From positions 496,001 to 560,000 of the forward strand of contig NZ_JAATOP010000001.1 in NCBI RefSeq assembly GCF_011806565.1: a stretch of DNA of 64,000 nt, written 5' to 3'. The position numbers and the translations under genes were made by a program. The DNA comes from Marivivens donghaensis. Lineage in GTDB: Bacteria > Pseudomonadota > Alphaproteobacteria > Rhodobacterales > Rhodobacteraceae. Positions 41,577 through 51,189 of the stretch are shown here, in pieces (the first letter of the stretch is position 1; each line of letters opens with the position of its first letter). Below the pieces are notes generated by a model. That model was not told the origin of the DNA. It did no database searches and saw only the letters and a program-made list of their open reading frames with translations.

Positions 41577-42275
41577 TTGAATACTCCCCGCATATTTCCA
41601 CAAGGCGTTGACGGGCTTCTGGTCCGTTTCGGCGATGTGTTGGACGACGAGACCAACGCGCGTGCGTTGCAGTTTGCCGAAGTCGCGGCGGGCCTTGGTG
41701 GAGTGCTTGAGGCGGCAGGCGGCCTGACATCTGTCTATGTGCGTTTCGACCCGGTTGTTGGGCGCGCGTCGGTGGAGCAGACGGTGTCGGCTGCTTTGGC
41801 AAACGAAGGGCAGGCTGAAGCGCAGCCCTCGCGTCTGTGGAAAGTACCGTGCTGTTTTGCGGGCGACTATGCGCCCCAGTTGGCGGAAGCGGCTGAGCTT
41901 GCGGGCGTGACGCCCGGTGTCGCGGTGACCGAACTCTGCGCCGAACCTGTGCGTGTGATGGCGATCGGATTTGCACCCGGGCAGCCTTATCTGGGGCTGT
42001 TGCCGGATCACTGGAACATTCCGCGCCAAACCAACCTCACCGCCGAAGTACCCCAAGGCGCGTTGACCGTCGCCGTGCGGCAGTTAGTGCTTTTCGCCAA
42101 TCCATCACCGACCGGTTGGCGGCAGGTGGGGCGGACAGGGTTCCGATGTTTCGACATGGATCGGCCCGAAGCCTTCGCGTTGAAACCCGGCGATCTGATG
42201 CAGTTCGATGCGGTCTCGGCGGTCGAATTCCAAAGCCTGCTGAATGCACCGATGGGCGGGGCAGTTCTGTCATGA
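41577..42275 (+). CDS. pxpB: 5-oxoprolinase subunit B (allophanate hydrolase subunit 1 family)
   Basis: The 232-aa protein has the family pieces VYVRFDPV, IPCCFAG-like PCCFAGDYAPQL, FAPGQPYLGLLP and NPSPTGWRQVGRT. PxpB and PxpC act together on the ATP-driven opening of 5-oxoproline to glutamate with PxpA. TTG 41577 is used, supported by CGAGGT. The gene overlaps pxpC by ATGA. Confidence 0.88.
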   Translation: MNTPRIFPQGVDGLLVRFGDVLDDETNARALQFAEVAAGLGGVLEAAGGLTSVYVRFDPVVGRASVEQTVSAALANEGQAEAQPSRLWKVPCCFAGDYAPQLAEAAELAGVTPGVAVTELCAEPVRVMAIGFAPGQPYLGLLPDHWNIPRQTNLTAEVPQGALTVAVRQLVLFANPSPTGWRQVGRTGFRCFDMDRPEAFALKPGDLMQFDAVSAVEFQSLLNAPMGGAVLS

Positions 42276-43258
42276 TCGTCGAAGTGCTCAGAGCCGGTCG
42301 CGGCGTGACCATTCAGGACCAAGGCCGTGCGGGCCTGATCGCGCAAGGCTTGTCTCGTGGTGGCGCGGTGGACCGACTGGCGTTGCTGGAAGTTGAGGCA
42401 TTACTGAAACGCCGCGTTTCGGTGATTGAGCTGGCGGGGGCGGGTGCCTCTTTCCGCATTGGTCAGGGGTGCCAGATCGCACTGACCGGAGCGCCGCGAA
42501 AAGCCAATGCCGACGGGAACCCGCTACGTTGGAACGCCAGCCATAATCTGGCCGCTGGATCGGTGCTTACCATTACTGCGGGGCAGGGATACGCCTATGT
42601 TGCGTTCGACGCGGCGCTGGGCAGGCCCGAAGTGATCGGCAGCCAATCCGCCCATTTGAAGGGCGGGATCGGCGGCCATCTCGAACAGTGCGAACTGCAT
42701 TTTATCGACGCCCGCACCGGGACGTCCGATCTGCTTGACGTTGTCGACCGCACGGCTGGCGGCAACGTCCGCTTCATGGCGGGGCCGCAGACCGACGCCT
42801 TTGGCGAGGAGGCACTTGCGGCCTTCACCAGCCAAACGTTCACCAAATCCGCGCGGAGCAATCGGCAGGGGGCTGGCCTCGATGGAACGGTGGCTTTGGA
42901 TGCCAGTCAACTCAGCCGCGTCTCCGATTTCATCACCGAGGGCGATATCCAGATCACGGGCAACGGCGCGCCTTTCGTCTTGCTGGCAGAGTGTCAGACG
43001 ATCGGCGGCTACCCCCGTATCGGAACGGTGCTACCCTGCGATATTCCCATTGTTGCGCAAGCAAAACCGGGTGCCGAGTTGCGGTTCGAACTGGTTTCGA
43101 CCGATGAGGCCGAGGCGCTTTGGCAATCCGACGTGCAACAGGTCGCCGCGCTTCGCAGTAAAATCAGCCCGCTTTTGCGCGATCCTGCGACGATGAATGA
43201 CCTGTTGTCTTATCAGTTGGTGAGCGGGTTTATCCGAGGGGACGAAGAATGGCTCTGA
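42272..43258 (+). CDS. pxpC: 5-oxoprolinase subunit C (allophanate hydrolase subunit 2 family)
   Basis: The 328-aa protein carries EVLRAGRGVTIQDQGRAGLI, RGGAVDRLA and ECQTIGGYPRIGTVLPCDI, signatures of the biotin-dependent carboxyltransferase-like subunit. ATG 42272 overlaps the pxpB stop; the longer frame upstream is a shadow. It overlaps pxpA by 10 bp. Confidence 0.9.
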   Translation: MIVEVLRAGRGVTIQDQGRAGLIAQGLSRGGAVDRLALLEVEALLKRRVSVIELAGAGASFRIGQGCQIALTGAPRKANADGNPLRWNASHNLAAGSVLTITAGQGYAYVAFDAALGRPEVIGSQSAHLKGGIGGHLEQCELHFIDARTGTSDLLDVVDRTAGGNVRFMAGPQTDAFGEEALAAFTSQTFTKSARSNRQGAGLDGTVALDASQLSRVSDFITEGDIQITGNGAPFVLLAECQTIGGYPRIGTVLPCDIPIVAQAKPGAELRFELVSTDEAEALWQSDVQQVAALRSKISPLLRDPATMNDLLSYQLVSGFIRGDEEWL

Positions 43259-43995
43259 CAGTCGATCTAAACGCAGACATGGGCGAGGGCATCGGGCAGG
43301 ACGCACTGCTGCTGGACGTGGTGACCTCGGCCAATATCTGTTGCGGCCTTCACGCAGGTTCACCGCAAGTCATGGCAGACACGATGGAAGCCGCGATGAA
43401 GCGCGGCGTCGGTATCGGCGCCCACCCCGGGTTTGACGATCGCGCCAATTTCGGCCGTACCCGCATGACGCTCGGGACCGTAGATCTGGCCTCGCTCATC
43501 CGTTATCAAGTCGGTGCGGCAAAAGCGGTTGCCGATGGGCTCGGCACGCGGCTCGATCATCTGAAACTACACGGGGCGATGGCGAATATGGCGACCGAAG
43601 ACGTCGCATTTGCCGAAACCGCTTTCCGCGCCGCCTTGCAGGTCGCGCCGGAAATGAAGCTGATGGTCATCGCCGCAACGGCCCAGCAGACGGCGGCAGA
43701 GAAGCTCGGCGTGTCGTTCATCGGAGAGATTTTCGCGGACCGCGCCTATAACGACGACGCAACGCTCGTGGACCGTAGGCTCGAAGGCGCAGTGATCCAC
43801 GATGCCGAATTTGCCTCCAGCCGCGTGCTTGCGATGTTGGAGGCGGGGGCGATCATCTCTGCGTCCGGCACCCATATCCCGACCCGTATTGACACCGTCT
43901 GCCTGCATGGCGACACCGCCGAAGCGCTGGAGATGGCGCGCACGCTGCTCACCCGCCTCACCGAGGCAGGCGTCGTCATCCAGCGCGCAAAGTAA
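43249..43995 (+). CDS. pxpA: 5-oxoprolinase subunit A (LamB/YcsF family)
   Basis: The 248-aa protein starts MALTVDLNADMGEG and shows SANICCGLHAG, IGAHPGFDDRANFGR and DTVCLHGDTAEAL, the YcsF/PxpA metal-site motifs. With PxpB and PxpC it forms the prokaryotic 5-oxoprolinase, recycling pyroglutamate to glutamate. The overlapping genes indicate one operon. Confidence 0.93.
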   Translation: MALTVDLNADMGEGIGQDALLLDVVTSANICCGLHAGSPQVMADTMEAAMKRGVGIGAHPGFDDRANFGRTRMTLGTVDLASLIRYQVGAAKAVADGLGTRLDHLKLHGAMANMATEDVAFAETAFRAALQVAPEMKLMVIAATAQQTAAEKLGVSFIGEIFADRAYNDDATLVDRRLEGAVIHDAEFASSRVLAMLEAGAIISASGTHIPTRIDTVCLHGDTAEALEMARTLLTRLTEAGVVIQRAK

Positions 43996-43997
43996 CG

Positions 43998-44336
43998 TCA
44001 GCCTGCCAGTTTGGCCGCATGCCTGAGGACCGCGCCCCAGAATAATGTCAGGAGAGCCACGGCGAGCGGCGGGCCGAGTGTCGCCAGATCGCCGTCCCAC
44101 TGCGCGATCAGCACGATCAAGCCTAGCACGAAGCCGATGTATCCGCCGCGAAGGCAACCGTCACCGAACGCTGCAATCCGTGTCTGGTCCGGTTTCGGCG
44201 CTAGTGCAGCAGACACGCCGATCAGGACCACGACGGTCAGCGCTGGCACGTCCGAAAACGGTCCGAAGCCGCCGCTGAATTGCATGGCTGCGATGAGGCA
44301 GCCGGCGAATATGACCAGTCCGAGCAGGCGTTGCAT
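43998..44336 (-). CDS. Small integral membrane protein of unknown function
   Basis: The 112-aa protein has about four hydrophobic helices (LLGLVIFAGCLIAAM, ALTVVVLIGVSAAL, GYIGFVLGLIVLIAQW, LAVALLTLFWGAVL) and few charged loops. No family is recognised. A strong ribosome site (GGAGAGGAGA) precedes the ATG. It converges on pxpA with two bases between them. Confidence 0.65.
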   Translation of the reverse strand: MQRLLGLVIFAGCLIAAMQFSGGFGPFSDVPALTVVVLIGVSAALAPKPDQTRIAAFGDGCLRGGYIGFVLGLIVLIAQWDGDLATLGPPLAVALLTLFWGAVLRHAAKLAG

Positions 44337-44447
44337 TGCGGTCTCCTCTCCTCACGTCGAAGCGAAGACTACCAGTGATCAGCCGTTCCAAGCAGACGAT
44401 TGACAGCGGCCCATCAGTATAGCGGCGGGGCCTGCGCGGTCTCTCAA

Positions 44448-45206
44448 TCACCAGATGGTGTAACCGGCGTCGACCTTTAGCACGGTGCCGGTAATGCCGG
44501 AGGCGGCGCGGGAAGCGAGGAAGGTGATCGCCGCGGCGACTTCCTCCGGCTCGACCATGCGGCGCATCGGCGTGCCTTCCATCCAGACGTCGTAGAGCTC
44601 GGGGTTCTTGGCCGAGATGTTGGACATCGGCGTGTTCACATAGGTCGGCGCGACAGCGTTGACCCTGATCCCATGCTCGGCCCATTCGCCCGCGAGCGAT
44701 TGCGTGAGGTGGTGGAGGCCCGCTTTGGCCGCGTTGTAATGCACCTGCCGCTGGGGCTTGTTGGAGATCAGGCCCGACATGGACCCCACCGTGACGATGG
44801 CTCAGCCGCGACCGATCATCCGCTTGCCGAAGCTCTGGCATGTCCAGAACGCACCGTCGAGATCGATGGCCATCAGACGGCGCCACGCTTCGGGCGAAAG
44901 GTCCTCGGCCGCCGTATCCGGCCAAGCGATGCCAGCGTTGGCAATCAGCACGTCGAAGGTGTCAAGCCTGTCGGCCAGCGCTTCGGTCGCGGGTTGGTCG
45001 GCCACGTCGAGCGCATAGCCATAGACCTCGAAACCCAGCCCGCGCAGGAACGACAGCCCCTCTTGCAGTAGGTCTTCGTTGTGGTCGCTGATCGTGACGT
45101 TCGCGCCTGCTTCGGCCAGCGCCCGCGCAGAGCAAAGCCCGATGCCGCGCCCGCCGCCCGTGATAAACGACCCTTTGCCGGTAAAATCCGGCAATTCTTT
45201 GAACAT
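44448..45206 (-). pseudogene. Short-chain dehydrogenase/reductase interrupted by an in-frame TGA
   Basis: The first part (45206-44802) has the NAD motif TGGGRGIG (16-23) and NAGIAWP, then stops at codon 135 after RMIGRG. The same frame continues with AIVTVGSMSGLIS, the catalytic YNAAK and the tail VDAGYTIW to 44448. Family members normally read a glycine here, so one GGA-to-TGA change explains it. The full frame would be 252 aa, the standard SDR length. It follows the ribulokinase gene by 42 bp, so it probably oxidised a pentitol. A sequencing error is possible. Confidence 0.8.
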
Positions 45207-45248
45207 TAAATCCCCACTTATTCGCGCAGCAAAACCGCTGGCGAACCG

Positions 45249-46799
45249 TCAAATTTCCCGAAGTTTTCGCATGGTGCCTTGCAGCACAGGATCAGCGACC
45301 AGCGCGCGGTAGCTCTGGAAAAGCTGGTCGTAGGTCGCGTGAGCGGTCATGTCAGGCGTCACTTTGCGGCTACTGCGCGCCCCGAAACGGGCGGCCCCGT
45401 CCGCGTAGTCGCTGACGATCGCCGATGCGACCGCCCCGTGGATGGCCGCGCCGACGGCGGTCGCGTTGGCAATCTCGGGCACGATGATCTCGCGGCCTAG
45501 CACATCGGCCATCGTCTGGATGAGCAAAGCATTTCGGGACGCAAGACCGCTGGTCATGATGACTTGCCCTATTTCGAAGCCGCCGTCGGCAAAGAGGTCG
45601 TGCATGAGGCGCATCCCGTAGCAAAGCGCCTCGATTAGCGCGCGATAAACGTCGACGGAGGTCGTCTGCATATTCAGCCCGAGGATCATGCCGCTTAGGT
45701 CCGAGCGGGCGTGCGGGACGCGGTTGCCGTTCCACCAGTCGAGCGCCAAAAGGCGGTTCGCGCCCGCAGGGATTTGGCGCGCCTCTGCCTCGTAATTAGC
45801 GAAGCTCTCGGCTGGCGTGCTGCCGTTCGGAAACGCTTCGACGAACCATGCTAGCGTATCGCCGAAACTCGCCTGACCGGCCTCGTAGCACCACAGGTCG
45901 CGCAACGCGCCGTTGAATGCCACGCCCTCGATGCCTTTGGGCAGGCGCGGAGGCTGGTCGTCAATCATCATTGCGCCGGCAGAAGTGCCAAGCGCGGCGA
46001 CAAAGGTGCCTGCGCTCGCCGCGCCGACTGCTGGCAGTACGACATGGGAGTCGATGACCGCGACCGCAACGGTGCATGGGCCGATGATGCCGGCGTCAGC
46101 CAGCCATTCGTCCGTGAGGTCTCCGGCGGGTGAGCCGACTGGTAGCGGATCGGTCAGGCGCGCGGCCATGCCTGGGATGCCAACATCGGGATAGCCGCGC
46201 CCGTCCTGGAATTGCGCTTTGTAGGCGGCAAAGCCGAGGCCCCGCGCTTGGACGCCGGTCAGTTGCCAGACCAGCCAGTCGCCTCCTTCGATGAACCTGT
46301 CGGTTTGAGCCCATATATCGGGCGCTTCCTCGGCGATCTGCGCGGCCTTTGCCATGAGCCACTCGCCCGAGACCTTGCCGTTGAAATTATCAAGCCACGG
46401 CCCGCCCATCGCGCTGATCCGTTCGGCCTGCGGCTGTGCGGCGCCATGTTTCCAGAGCTTGACGTAGGCGTGCGGCGCATGGGGCGCGATGCGATCAAGC
46501 GGCGTGCCGTCGGCGCGGCAGGGCAGGGGAGAGCTTGCCGTGAACCCCAAACCGATGCTGCGCACACGCTTGCCGTTGCCGATACGTCCGAGGATATCGC
46601 GGGCCGCCGCCAGATAATCGTCGGCGACTTGAAGCGCCCAGCTACGCGGCAGGGGTGTGCCATCGGGGAGGCTCTTGGTCAGCGTGCCGTGGCGATAGTC
46701 ATGGACGTGGGACGCGACCTCTTGGCCCGTCGCGATGTCCAGCAGCACGCCGCGCGCGGAGGCGGAGCCGTAGTCGAGGCCGATAATATACTCGTTCAT
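45249..46799 (-). CDS. FGGY-family pentulose kinase, probable ribulokinase
   Basis: The 516-aa carbohydrate kinase begins IIGLDYGSASARGVLLD and has GGDWLVWQLTG, the AraB-like LLALDWWNGNRVP, and ANATAVGAAIHGAV. These point to L-ribulokinase or a close pentulose kinase, phosphorylating the ketopentose made by the neighbouring SDR from a pentitol. The ribosome site is not obvious. With the SDR disrupted, the pathway may be non-functional. No sugar transporter is present beside it. Confidence 0.85.
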   Translation of the reverse strand: MNEYIIGLDYGSASARGVLLDIATGQEVASHVHDYRHGTLTKSLPDGTPLPRSWALQVADDYLAAARDILGRIGNGKRVRSIGLGFTASSPLPCRADGTPLDRIAPHAPHAYVKLWKHGAAQPQAERISAMGGPWLDNFNGKVSGEWLMAKAAQIAEEAPDIWAQTDRFIEGGDWLVWQLTGVQARGLGFAAYKAQFQDGRGYPDVGIPGMAARLTDPLPVGSPAGDLTDEWLADAGIIGPCTVAVAVIDSHVVLPAVGAASAGTFVAALGTSAGAMMIDDQPPRLPKGIEGVAFNGALRDLWCYEAGQASFGDTLAWFVEAFPNGSTPAESFANYEAEARQIPAGANRLLALDWWNGNRVPHARSDLSGMILGLNMQTTSVDVYRALIEALCYGMRLMHDLFADGGFEIGQVIMTSGLASRNALLIQTMADVLGREIIVPEIANATAVGAAIHGAVASAIVSDYADGAARFGARSSRKVTPDMTAHATYDQLFQSYRALVADPVLQGTMRKLREI

Positions 46800-46860
46800 A
46801 TTGGTGCCTGCGGAGCCCGTGAATACTCTTGGCCGACTTGATAACGCCGATTTCGCTAAA

Positions 46861-46902
46861 TTAGTCGACCGTATTTGGAGCAGACAAAATAAGTCTGACT
46901 AA
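46861..46902. promoter_or_regulatory. Candidate operator upstream of the ribulokinase gene
   Basis: TTAGTC (46861-46866) and GACTAA (46897-46902) are inverted copies; the right one is embedded in the palindrome AGTC-T-GACT (46892-46900), and CAGAC/GTCTG overlap it. The stretch is AT-rich and lies 60-100 bp before the ATG, suiting a DeoR- or LacI-type repressor. Confidence 0.35.
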
Positions 46903-46961
46903 ATTTGCAACTATTTATAGAAAGTTAGCCAGATATTTCGCCAAAATGGCTCGCGGCGAGA

Positions 46962-46987
46962 GATGACCGGCGAACCCGCCGGTCATC
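46962..46987 (-). terminator. Hairpin terminator after the M20 peptidase gene
   Basis: GATGACCGGCG (46962-46972) pairs perfectly with CGCCGGTCATC (46977-46987) around AACC, 15 bp past the stop codon. It lacks a long T-run, so strength is uncertain. Confidence 0.5.
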
Positions 46988-47001
46988 GTTCTTGGTTGCC
47001 G

Positions 47002-48375
47002 CTACGCGCTGAGTTCCGACAGGATGCGGGCCCAGCTGCGGATGCCCTTGTGGAAGCTGCGCACGTCGTACTTTTCGTTCGGTGAGTGGATGGAGTCGTC
47101 CTCCAGCGCGAAGCCGATCAGCATGGCGTCCATATCAAGGATGGTCTTGAAGTAGCCAGCCACAGGGATCGACCCGCCCGAGCCGGTGAAGGCCGCAGCG
47201 TTCGGCCATTCGTCGGTGAGCGCGAGGCGCGCCTTTTCGAACGCGGGGTTGCTGGTTGCCATGACGGACGCCGGACCTGCGCCATGATCCTTGAACGTGA
47301 CCGAGCAATCCGGCGGCAGCTGCTCTTTGACCCAGTTCTGGAAATTCTCGCGGATTTTTAGCGGGTCCTGCGTTCCGACGAGGCGGAAGCTGATCTTGGC
47401 CGAAGCTTGCGAGGGCAGCACGGTTTTAAATCCGTCGCCTGTGTAGCCGCCAGTGATGCCGTTGAACTCTGCGGTCGGACGGGCCCAGATCTGCTCCAGT
47501 ACCGACTTGTCCGTCTCGCCCGCGGGCGTGTCGAGGCCGACCTCTTTCAGAAAGCTCTTGGCGTCGAAGCCGAGCGCGTCCCACTGGCCAAGCAGCTCGT
47601 CAGACAGCTCCGGCACGCCGTCATAGAAATCGGGCACCGTGATGCGGCCGTTTTCGTCGTGCATGTTGGCGCAGATCTTCGTCAGCACACGGATCGGGTT
47701 GATCGCGGGGCCGCCGTACATGCCCGAATGAAGGTCCTTGGACGGCCCGGTGATCGTGACTTCCTGACCGAGCAGGCCGCGCAGCATCGTGGTGATCGCG
47801 GGCGTGTCATAGTCGAACAGGTCGGTATCGCAGATCAGCGCAACGTCGGCTTTCAGCTCGTCCGCGTGTTCCTTGAGGAACGGGATCAGCGACGGCGAGC
47901 CGGACTCTTCCTCACCTTCGAAGAAAATGGTGATCTTGCACGGAAGCTTGCCATGCTCTGCAACCCACGCGCGGCAAGCTTCGACGAAGGTCATCAGCTG
48001 GCCTTTGTCGTCGGACGAACCACGAGCGCGGATGACTTTGCCGTTCGCGGTGTCTTCGATGGCGGGGTCGAACGGGTCGCGGTTCCACAGTTCCAGCGGG
48101 TCGGCGGGCTGCACGTCGTAGTGGCCGTAAAACAGCACGTGCGTGCCGCCTTCGCCGCCTTGTGCGACCACCATCGGATGACCGGGGGTAGGGCGGGAGG
48201 ATGCTTCAAAGCCGATGGATTTGAGATCCTCGACCAGCCAGTCGGCCGCTTTTGCACATTCCTGCTTGTAGGCAGGGTCGGTGCTGATCGATGGAATACG
48301 GAGCAATTCCATCAGGCGGTCCAACGCACCGTCGAGGTCCGTGTCGATACGGGTGAGAACTGGAGTAAGGGACAT
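47002..48375 (-). CDS. M20-family metallopeptidase (dipeptidase)
   Basis: The 457-aa zinc peptidase shows FYGHYDVQPADP (metal His and Asp), RGSSDDKGQ, FEGEEESGSPSL (catalytic and metal Glu) and GFALEDDSIHSPNE at the C-terminus. These are the carnosinase-like M20 dipeptidase motifs. ATG 48375 follows a strong AAAGGAGAG site; an upstream ATG at 48405 adds ten unlikely residues. It probably splits dipeptides in the cytoplasm. Confidence 0.92.
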   Translation of the reverse strand: MSLTPVLTRIDTDLDGALDRLMELLRIPSISTDPAYKQECAKAADWLVEDLKSIGFEASSRPTPGHPMVVAQGGEGGTHVLFYGHYDVQPADPLELWNRDPFDPAIEDTANGKVIRARGSSDDKGQLMTFVEACRAWVAEHGKLPCKITIFFEGEEESGSPSLIPFLKEHADELKADVALICDTDLFDYDTPAITTMLRGLLGQEVTITGPSKDLHSGMYGGPAINPIRVLTKICANMHDENGRITVPDFYDGVPELSDELLGQWDALGFDAKSFLKEVGLDTPAGETDKSVLEQIWARPTAEFNGITGGYTGDGFKTVLPSQASAKISFRLVGTQDPLKIRENFQNWVKEQLPPDCSVTFKDHGAGPASVMATSNPAFEKARLALTDEWPNAAAFTGSGGSIPVAGYFKTILDMDAMLIGFALEDDSIHSPNEKYDVRSFHKGIRSWARILSELSA

Positions 48376-48520
48376 TTGCTCTCCTTTGAGTTTCCGATCG
48401 GACACTAATCCTGTAAAATCGGGTGTCTAGAGGCGGTTCTGTGCGAAAATGTGACTGGGGGAGCCAAAGGTAGCGTATTGTTCCGCATTACGAGAGTCTA
48501 TAAAGACCCCCCAACCTGCC

Positions 48521-48536
48521 GTTAGCGCGTTAGCGC
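48521..48536 (+). repeat. Tandem 8-bp repeat upstream of hemA
   Basis: GTTAGCGC is present twice in tandem, giving also the short inverted repeat AGCGC-GTTA-GCGCT. A TATAAA lies at 48499-48504, possibly a -10 box, but no good -35 pairs with it. Confidence 0.4.
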
Positions 48537-48560
48537 TGCCCTGACGTGAAGGATGCTCTC

Positions 48561-49784
48561 TTGAACTACGAAGCCCAACTCGATTCCGCCATTGGTAAAC
48601 TCCATGAGGAAGGCCGGTATCGTACATTCATCGATATCGAGCGCCAGAAGGGCCAGTTCCCGCACGCCGTATGGCGCAAGGAAGACGGAAGCGAGCAGCC
48701 GATCACCGTATGGTGCGGGAACGACTATCTGGGCATGGGCCAACATCCCGTCGTTCTGGCGGCAATGCACGAAGCGCTGGACGCCACTGGCGCAGGATCG
48801 GGCGGTACGCGCAACATCTCGGGCACGACCGTTTACCACAAGCGCCTCGAAGCAGAGCTGGCCGACCTTCACCAGAAAGAAGCGGCACTTCTGTTCACCA
48901 GCGCCTACATCGCCAACGACGCGACCCTCTCGACGCTGCCGAAACTGTTCCCCGGTCTCATCATCTATTCGGACGAGCTGAACCACGCGTCGATGATCGA
49001 GGGCATTCGCCGCAACGGTGGTGCCAAGCGCGTCTTCAAGCACAATGACCTTGCCGATCTGCGCGCCAAGCTCGAAGCGGACGATCCCGCCGCGCCGAAG
49101 CTGATCGCGTTCGAGTCTGTCTACTCGATGGACGGCGACTTCGGTCCGATCAAGGAACTGTGCGACCTCGCCGAGGAATTCGGTGCGCTGACCTACCTCG
49201 ATGAAGTCCACGCTGTCGGCATGTACGGCCCCCGCGGTGGCGGCGTTGCCGAGCGTGACGGCCTGCTGGACCGCATCGACATCATCAACGGCACTCTGGG
49301 CAAGGCTTTCGGTGTCCATGGTGGCTATATCGCCGCCTCGGCCAAGATGTGCGACGCCGTGCGCTCCTATGCCCCCGGTTTCATCTTCACCACCTCGATC
49401 CCGCCGGCTGTTGCTGCGGGTGCAGCGGCGTCGGTCGCGCATCTCAAGCAGGATCAGGCCCTACGTGACCTCCATCAGGAGCGTGCAAAAGTCCTGAAAC
49501 TGCGCCTCAAGGGCCTTGGTCTGCCGATCATCGACCACGGCTCGCACATCGTTCCGGTCATTGTCGGCGACCCCGTCCACACCAAGAAGTTGTCGGACAT
49601 GTTGCTGAAGGAGTTCGGAATCTACGTCCAGCCGATCAACTTTCCGACAGTTCCCCGTGGGACGGAGCGTCTTCGTTTCACTCCGTCGCCGGTGCATGGA
49701 CCACAAGAAATTGACCACCTCGTAGGCGCTATGGACAATCTGTGGTCCCATTGTGCGCTAAATCGTGCCGAAATGGCGGGGTAA
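48561..49784 (+). CDS. hemA: 5-aminolevulinate synthase
   Basis: The 407-aa PLP enzyme condenses glycine and succinyl-CoA to 5-aminolevulinate, the first step of tetrapyrrole synthesis in alphaproteobacteria. It shows [59 protein letters not shown] and the PLP lysine in [17 protein letters not shown] 48561 is preferred because GAAGGA lies 8 bases before it and 407 aa is the Rhodobacter length; GTG 48546 is an alternative. Confidence 0.95.
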   Translation: MNYEAQLDSAIGKLHEEGRYRTFIDIERQKGQFPHAVWRKEDGSEQPITVWCGNDYLGMGQHPVVLAAMHEALDATGAGSGGTRNISGTTVYHKRLEAELADLHQKEAALLFTSAYIANDATLSTLPKLFPGLIIYSDELNHASMIEGIRRNGGAKRVFKHNDLADLRAKLEADDPAAPKLIAFESVYSMDGDFGPIKELCDLAEEFGALTYLDEVHAVGMYGPRGGGVAERDGLLDRIDIINGTLGKAFGVHGGYIAASAKMCDAVRSYAPGFIFTTSIPPAVAAGAAASVAHLKQDQALRDLHQERAKVLKLRLKGLGLPIIDHGSHIVPVIVGDPVHTKKLSDMLLKEFGIYVQPINFPTVPRGTERLRFTPSPVHGPQEIDHLVGAMDNLWSHCALNRAEMAG

Positions 49785-49904
49785 AATTTTTCTGCGGGTG
49801 CGTGAAGATGTCGTGTATGTTACTTGGCATCAAGGCGTCTAGTTGAACTCGAATCGGGATACTCGGGATGGGCGCCATGTGTTTTGAGGCGGTGGGACGG
49901 CCTA

Positions 49905-51116
49905 ATGATCGGGAAGAGCTTCAGGCGGAAGCCGGCAGTCGAAGAGACTGAAGTCAAAGGGTTCGATGGTTTCGAACTGCGCTTGGGTGACCTCATGCGC
50001 GGTGAGCGTGCGACCATGGGCAAGAGCCTTTTGGACGTCCAGCGCGAACTCAAGATCAAAGCTGCCTACATTGCCGCAATCGAAAACGCCGATCCGTCGG
50101 CATTCGATACCCCCGGTTTCATCGCAGGTTATGTGCGTTCCTATGCGCGCTACCTCAACATGGACCCCGAGCAAGCCTTCGATAAATTCTGCGCCGAAAG
50201 CGGTTTCACCACCGCGCACGGCATGTCGCCCGCTGCATCGGCTAAAAAGCCGGAGCGCGAAGAGCGAAGCTTCAAGTCCAGCAACGATATGTTCGACTCG
50301 CCGTCGACCCCGTTCATTCCGGCGGGCGAGGGTATGCTGTCGCGTATCGAACCGGGTGCTATCGGTTCGGTTCTGGTGCTGGCTGCGCTGATCTGCGGTC
50401 TGGGCTATGGCGGTTGGACGGTCCTGCAAGAAGTGCAGAAGGTCCAGTTCGCACCGGTCGAGAATACCCCCATCGTCGTCGCAGACCTCGATCCGCTCGC
50501 CGGTGTCGCTGCCGAACGCGCGGGCACCTCGCTCGATGCCGGCACCTCGATGGCCGCGTTCGAGACCCCGAACAACGATACCCTTGACCGTATGTACCGT
50601 CCGCAGGCGCTTGATATGCCCGTGCTGATCGCGCGCGACGGTCCGATTTCCTCGCTCAATCCGGCCACCATGGGCACCCTTGCGCCCGAGGTCGAGGCCG
50701 CACCCGTCATTGCCGACGCGACCGAAGCGGCTACCGAAACCCTCGCGCCGAGCGGCGTTCAGGTCACAGAGCCGCCCGCACCGCAGCTCGCGATGGTTGC
50801 TGTGCGTCCGGCTTGGGTCCGCGTGACTGCCGCTAACGGCACCGTAATTTTCGAAGGCATTATGAATGCTGGCGACACCTATGAGGTGCCGCAGACCGAA
50901 GATCCCGCAACGCTGCGCGTCGGCGAATCCGGTGCGATGTATTTTGCGATCAACGGCACGCACTACGGTCCGGTCGGCGAAAGCGGTAAGGTGACATCGA
51001 ATCTCCCGCTGGCAACCGATCAGCTTGCCCAATCGCTTCAGGTCGCTGATCTGAATGCCGATGCCGACCTCGCGGACTTTGTTCGTGTGGCCGAGGCAGA
51101 GACGACGTCACAATAA
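49905..51116 (+). CDS. RodZ-like helix-turn-helix membrane protein
   Basis: The 403-aa protein has an N-terminal Xre-type domain (GKSLLDVQRELKIKAAYIA, PGFIAGYVRSYARYLNMD), one membrane helix (about 153-170), a long periplasmic linker and a C-terminal DUF4115-type domain (PAWVRVTAANGTVIFEGIM). This is the RodZ arrangement, linking MreB to cell shape. ATG 49905 is chosen because homologues begin about there; an upstream TTG at 49824 adds unlike residues. It lies upstream of ispG, the usual neighbour. Confidence 0.85.
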   Translation: MIGKSFRRKPAVEETEVKGFDGFELRLGDLMRGERATMGKSLLDVQRELKIKAAYIAAIENADPSAFDTPGFIAGYVRSYARYLNMDPEQAFDKFCAESGFTTAHGMSPAASAKKPEREERSFKSSNDMFDSPSTPFIPAGEGMLSRIEPGAIGSVLVLAALICGLGYGGWTVLQEVQKVQFAPVENTPIVVADLDPLAGVAAERAGTSLDAGTSMAAFETPNNDTLDRMYRPQALDMPVLIARDGPISSLNPATMGTLAPEVEAAPVIADATEAATETLAPSGVQVTEPPAPQLAMVAVRPAWVRVTAANGTVIFEGIMNAGDTYEVPQTEDPATLRVGESGAMYFAINGTHYGPVGESGKVTSNLPLATDQLAQSLQVADLNADADLADFVRVAEAETTSQ

Positions 51117-51143
51117 CTTTGCCTCGCGGCCCGTTGCCTGTTG

Positions 51144-51175
51144 GCAGCTTGCGCTTTAGTTAGGACGCAAGCTGC
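51144..51175 (+). repeat. Strong hairpin in the ispG leader
   Basis: GCAGCTTGCG (51144-51153) and CGCAAGCTGC (51166-51175) form a perfect 10-bp stem with a 12-nt loop, 14 bases before the ispG ATG. No T-run follows, so it looks regulatory rather than terminating. Confidence 0.55.
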
Positions 51176-51189
51176 AATCGAGGTTTCGC

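Noticed and set aside
44802-44804. Selenocysteine or programmed read-through at the SDR TGA
   Set aside because: The position is a glycine in the family, not a catalytic residue, and I see no selenocysteine-insertion-type hairpin after it; a nonsense mutation is simpler.
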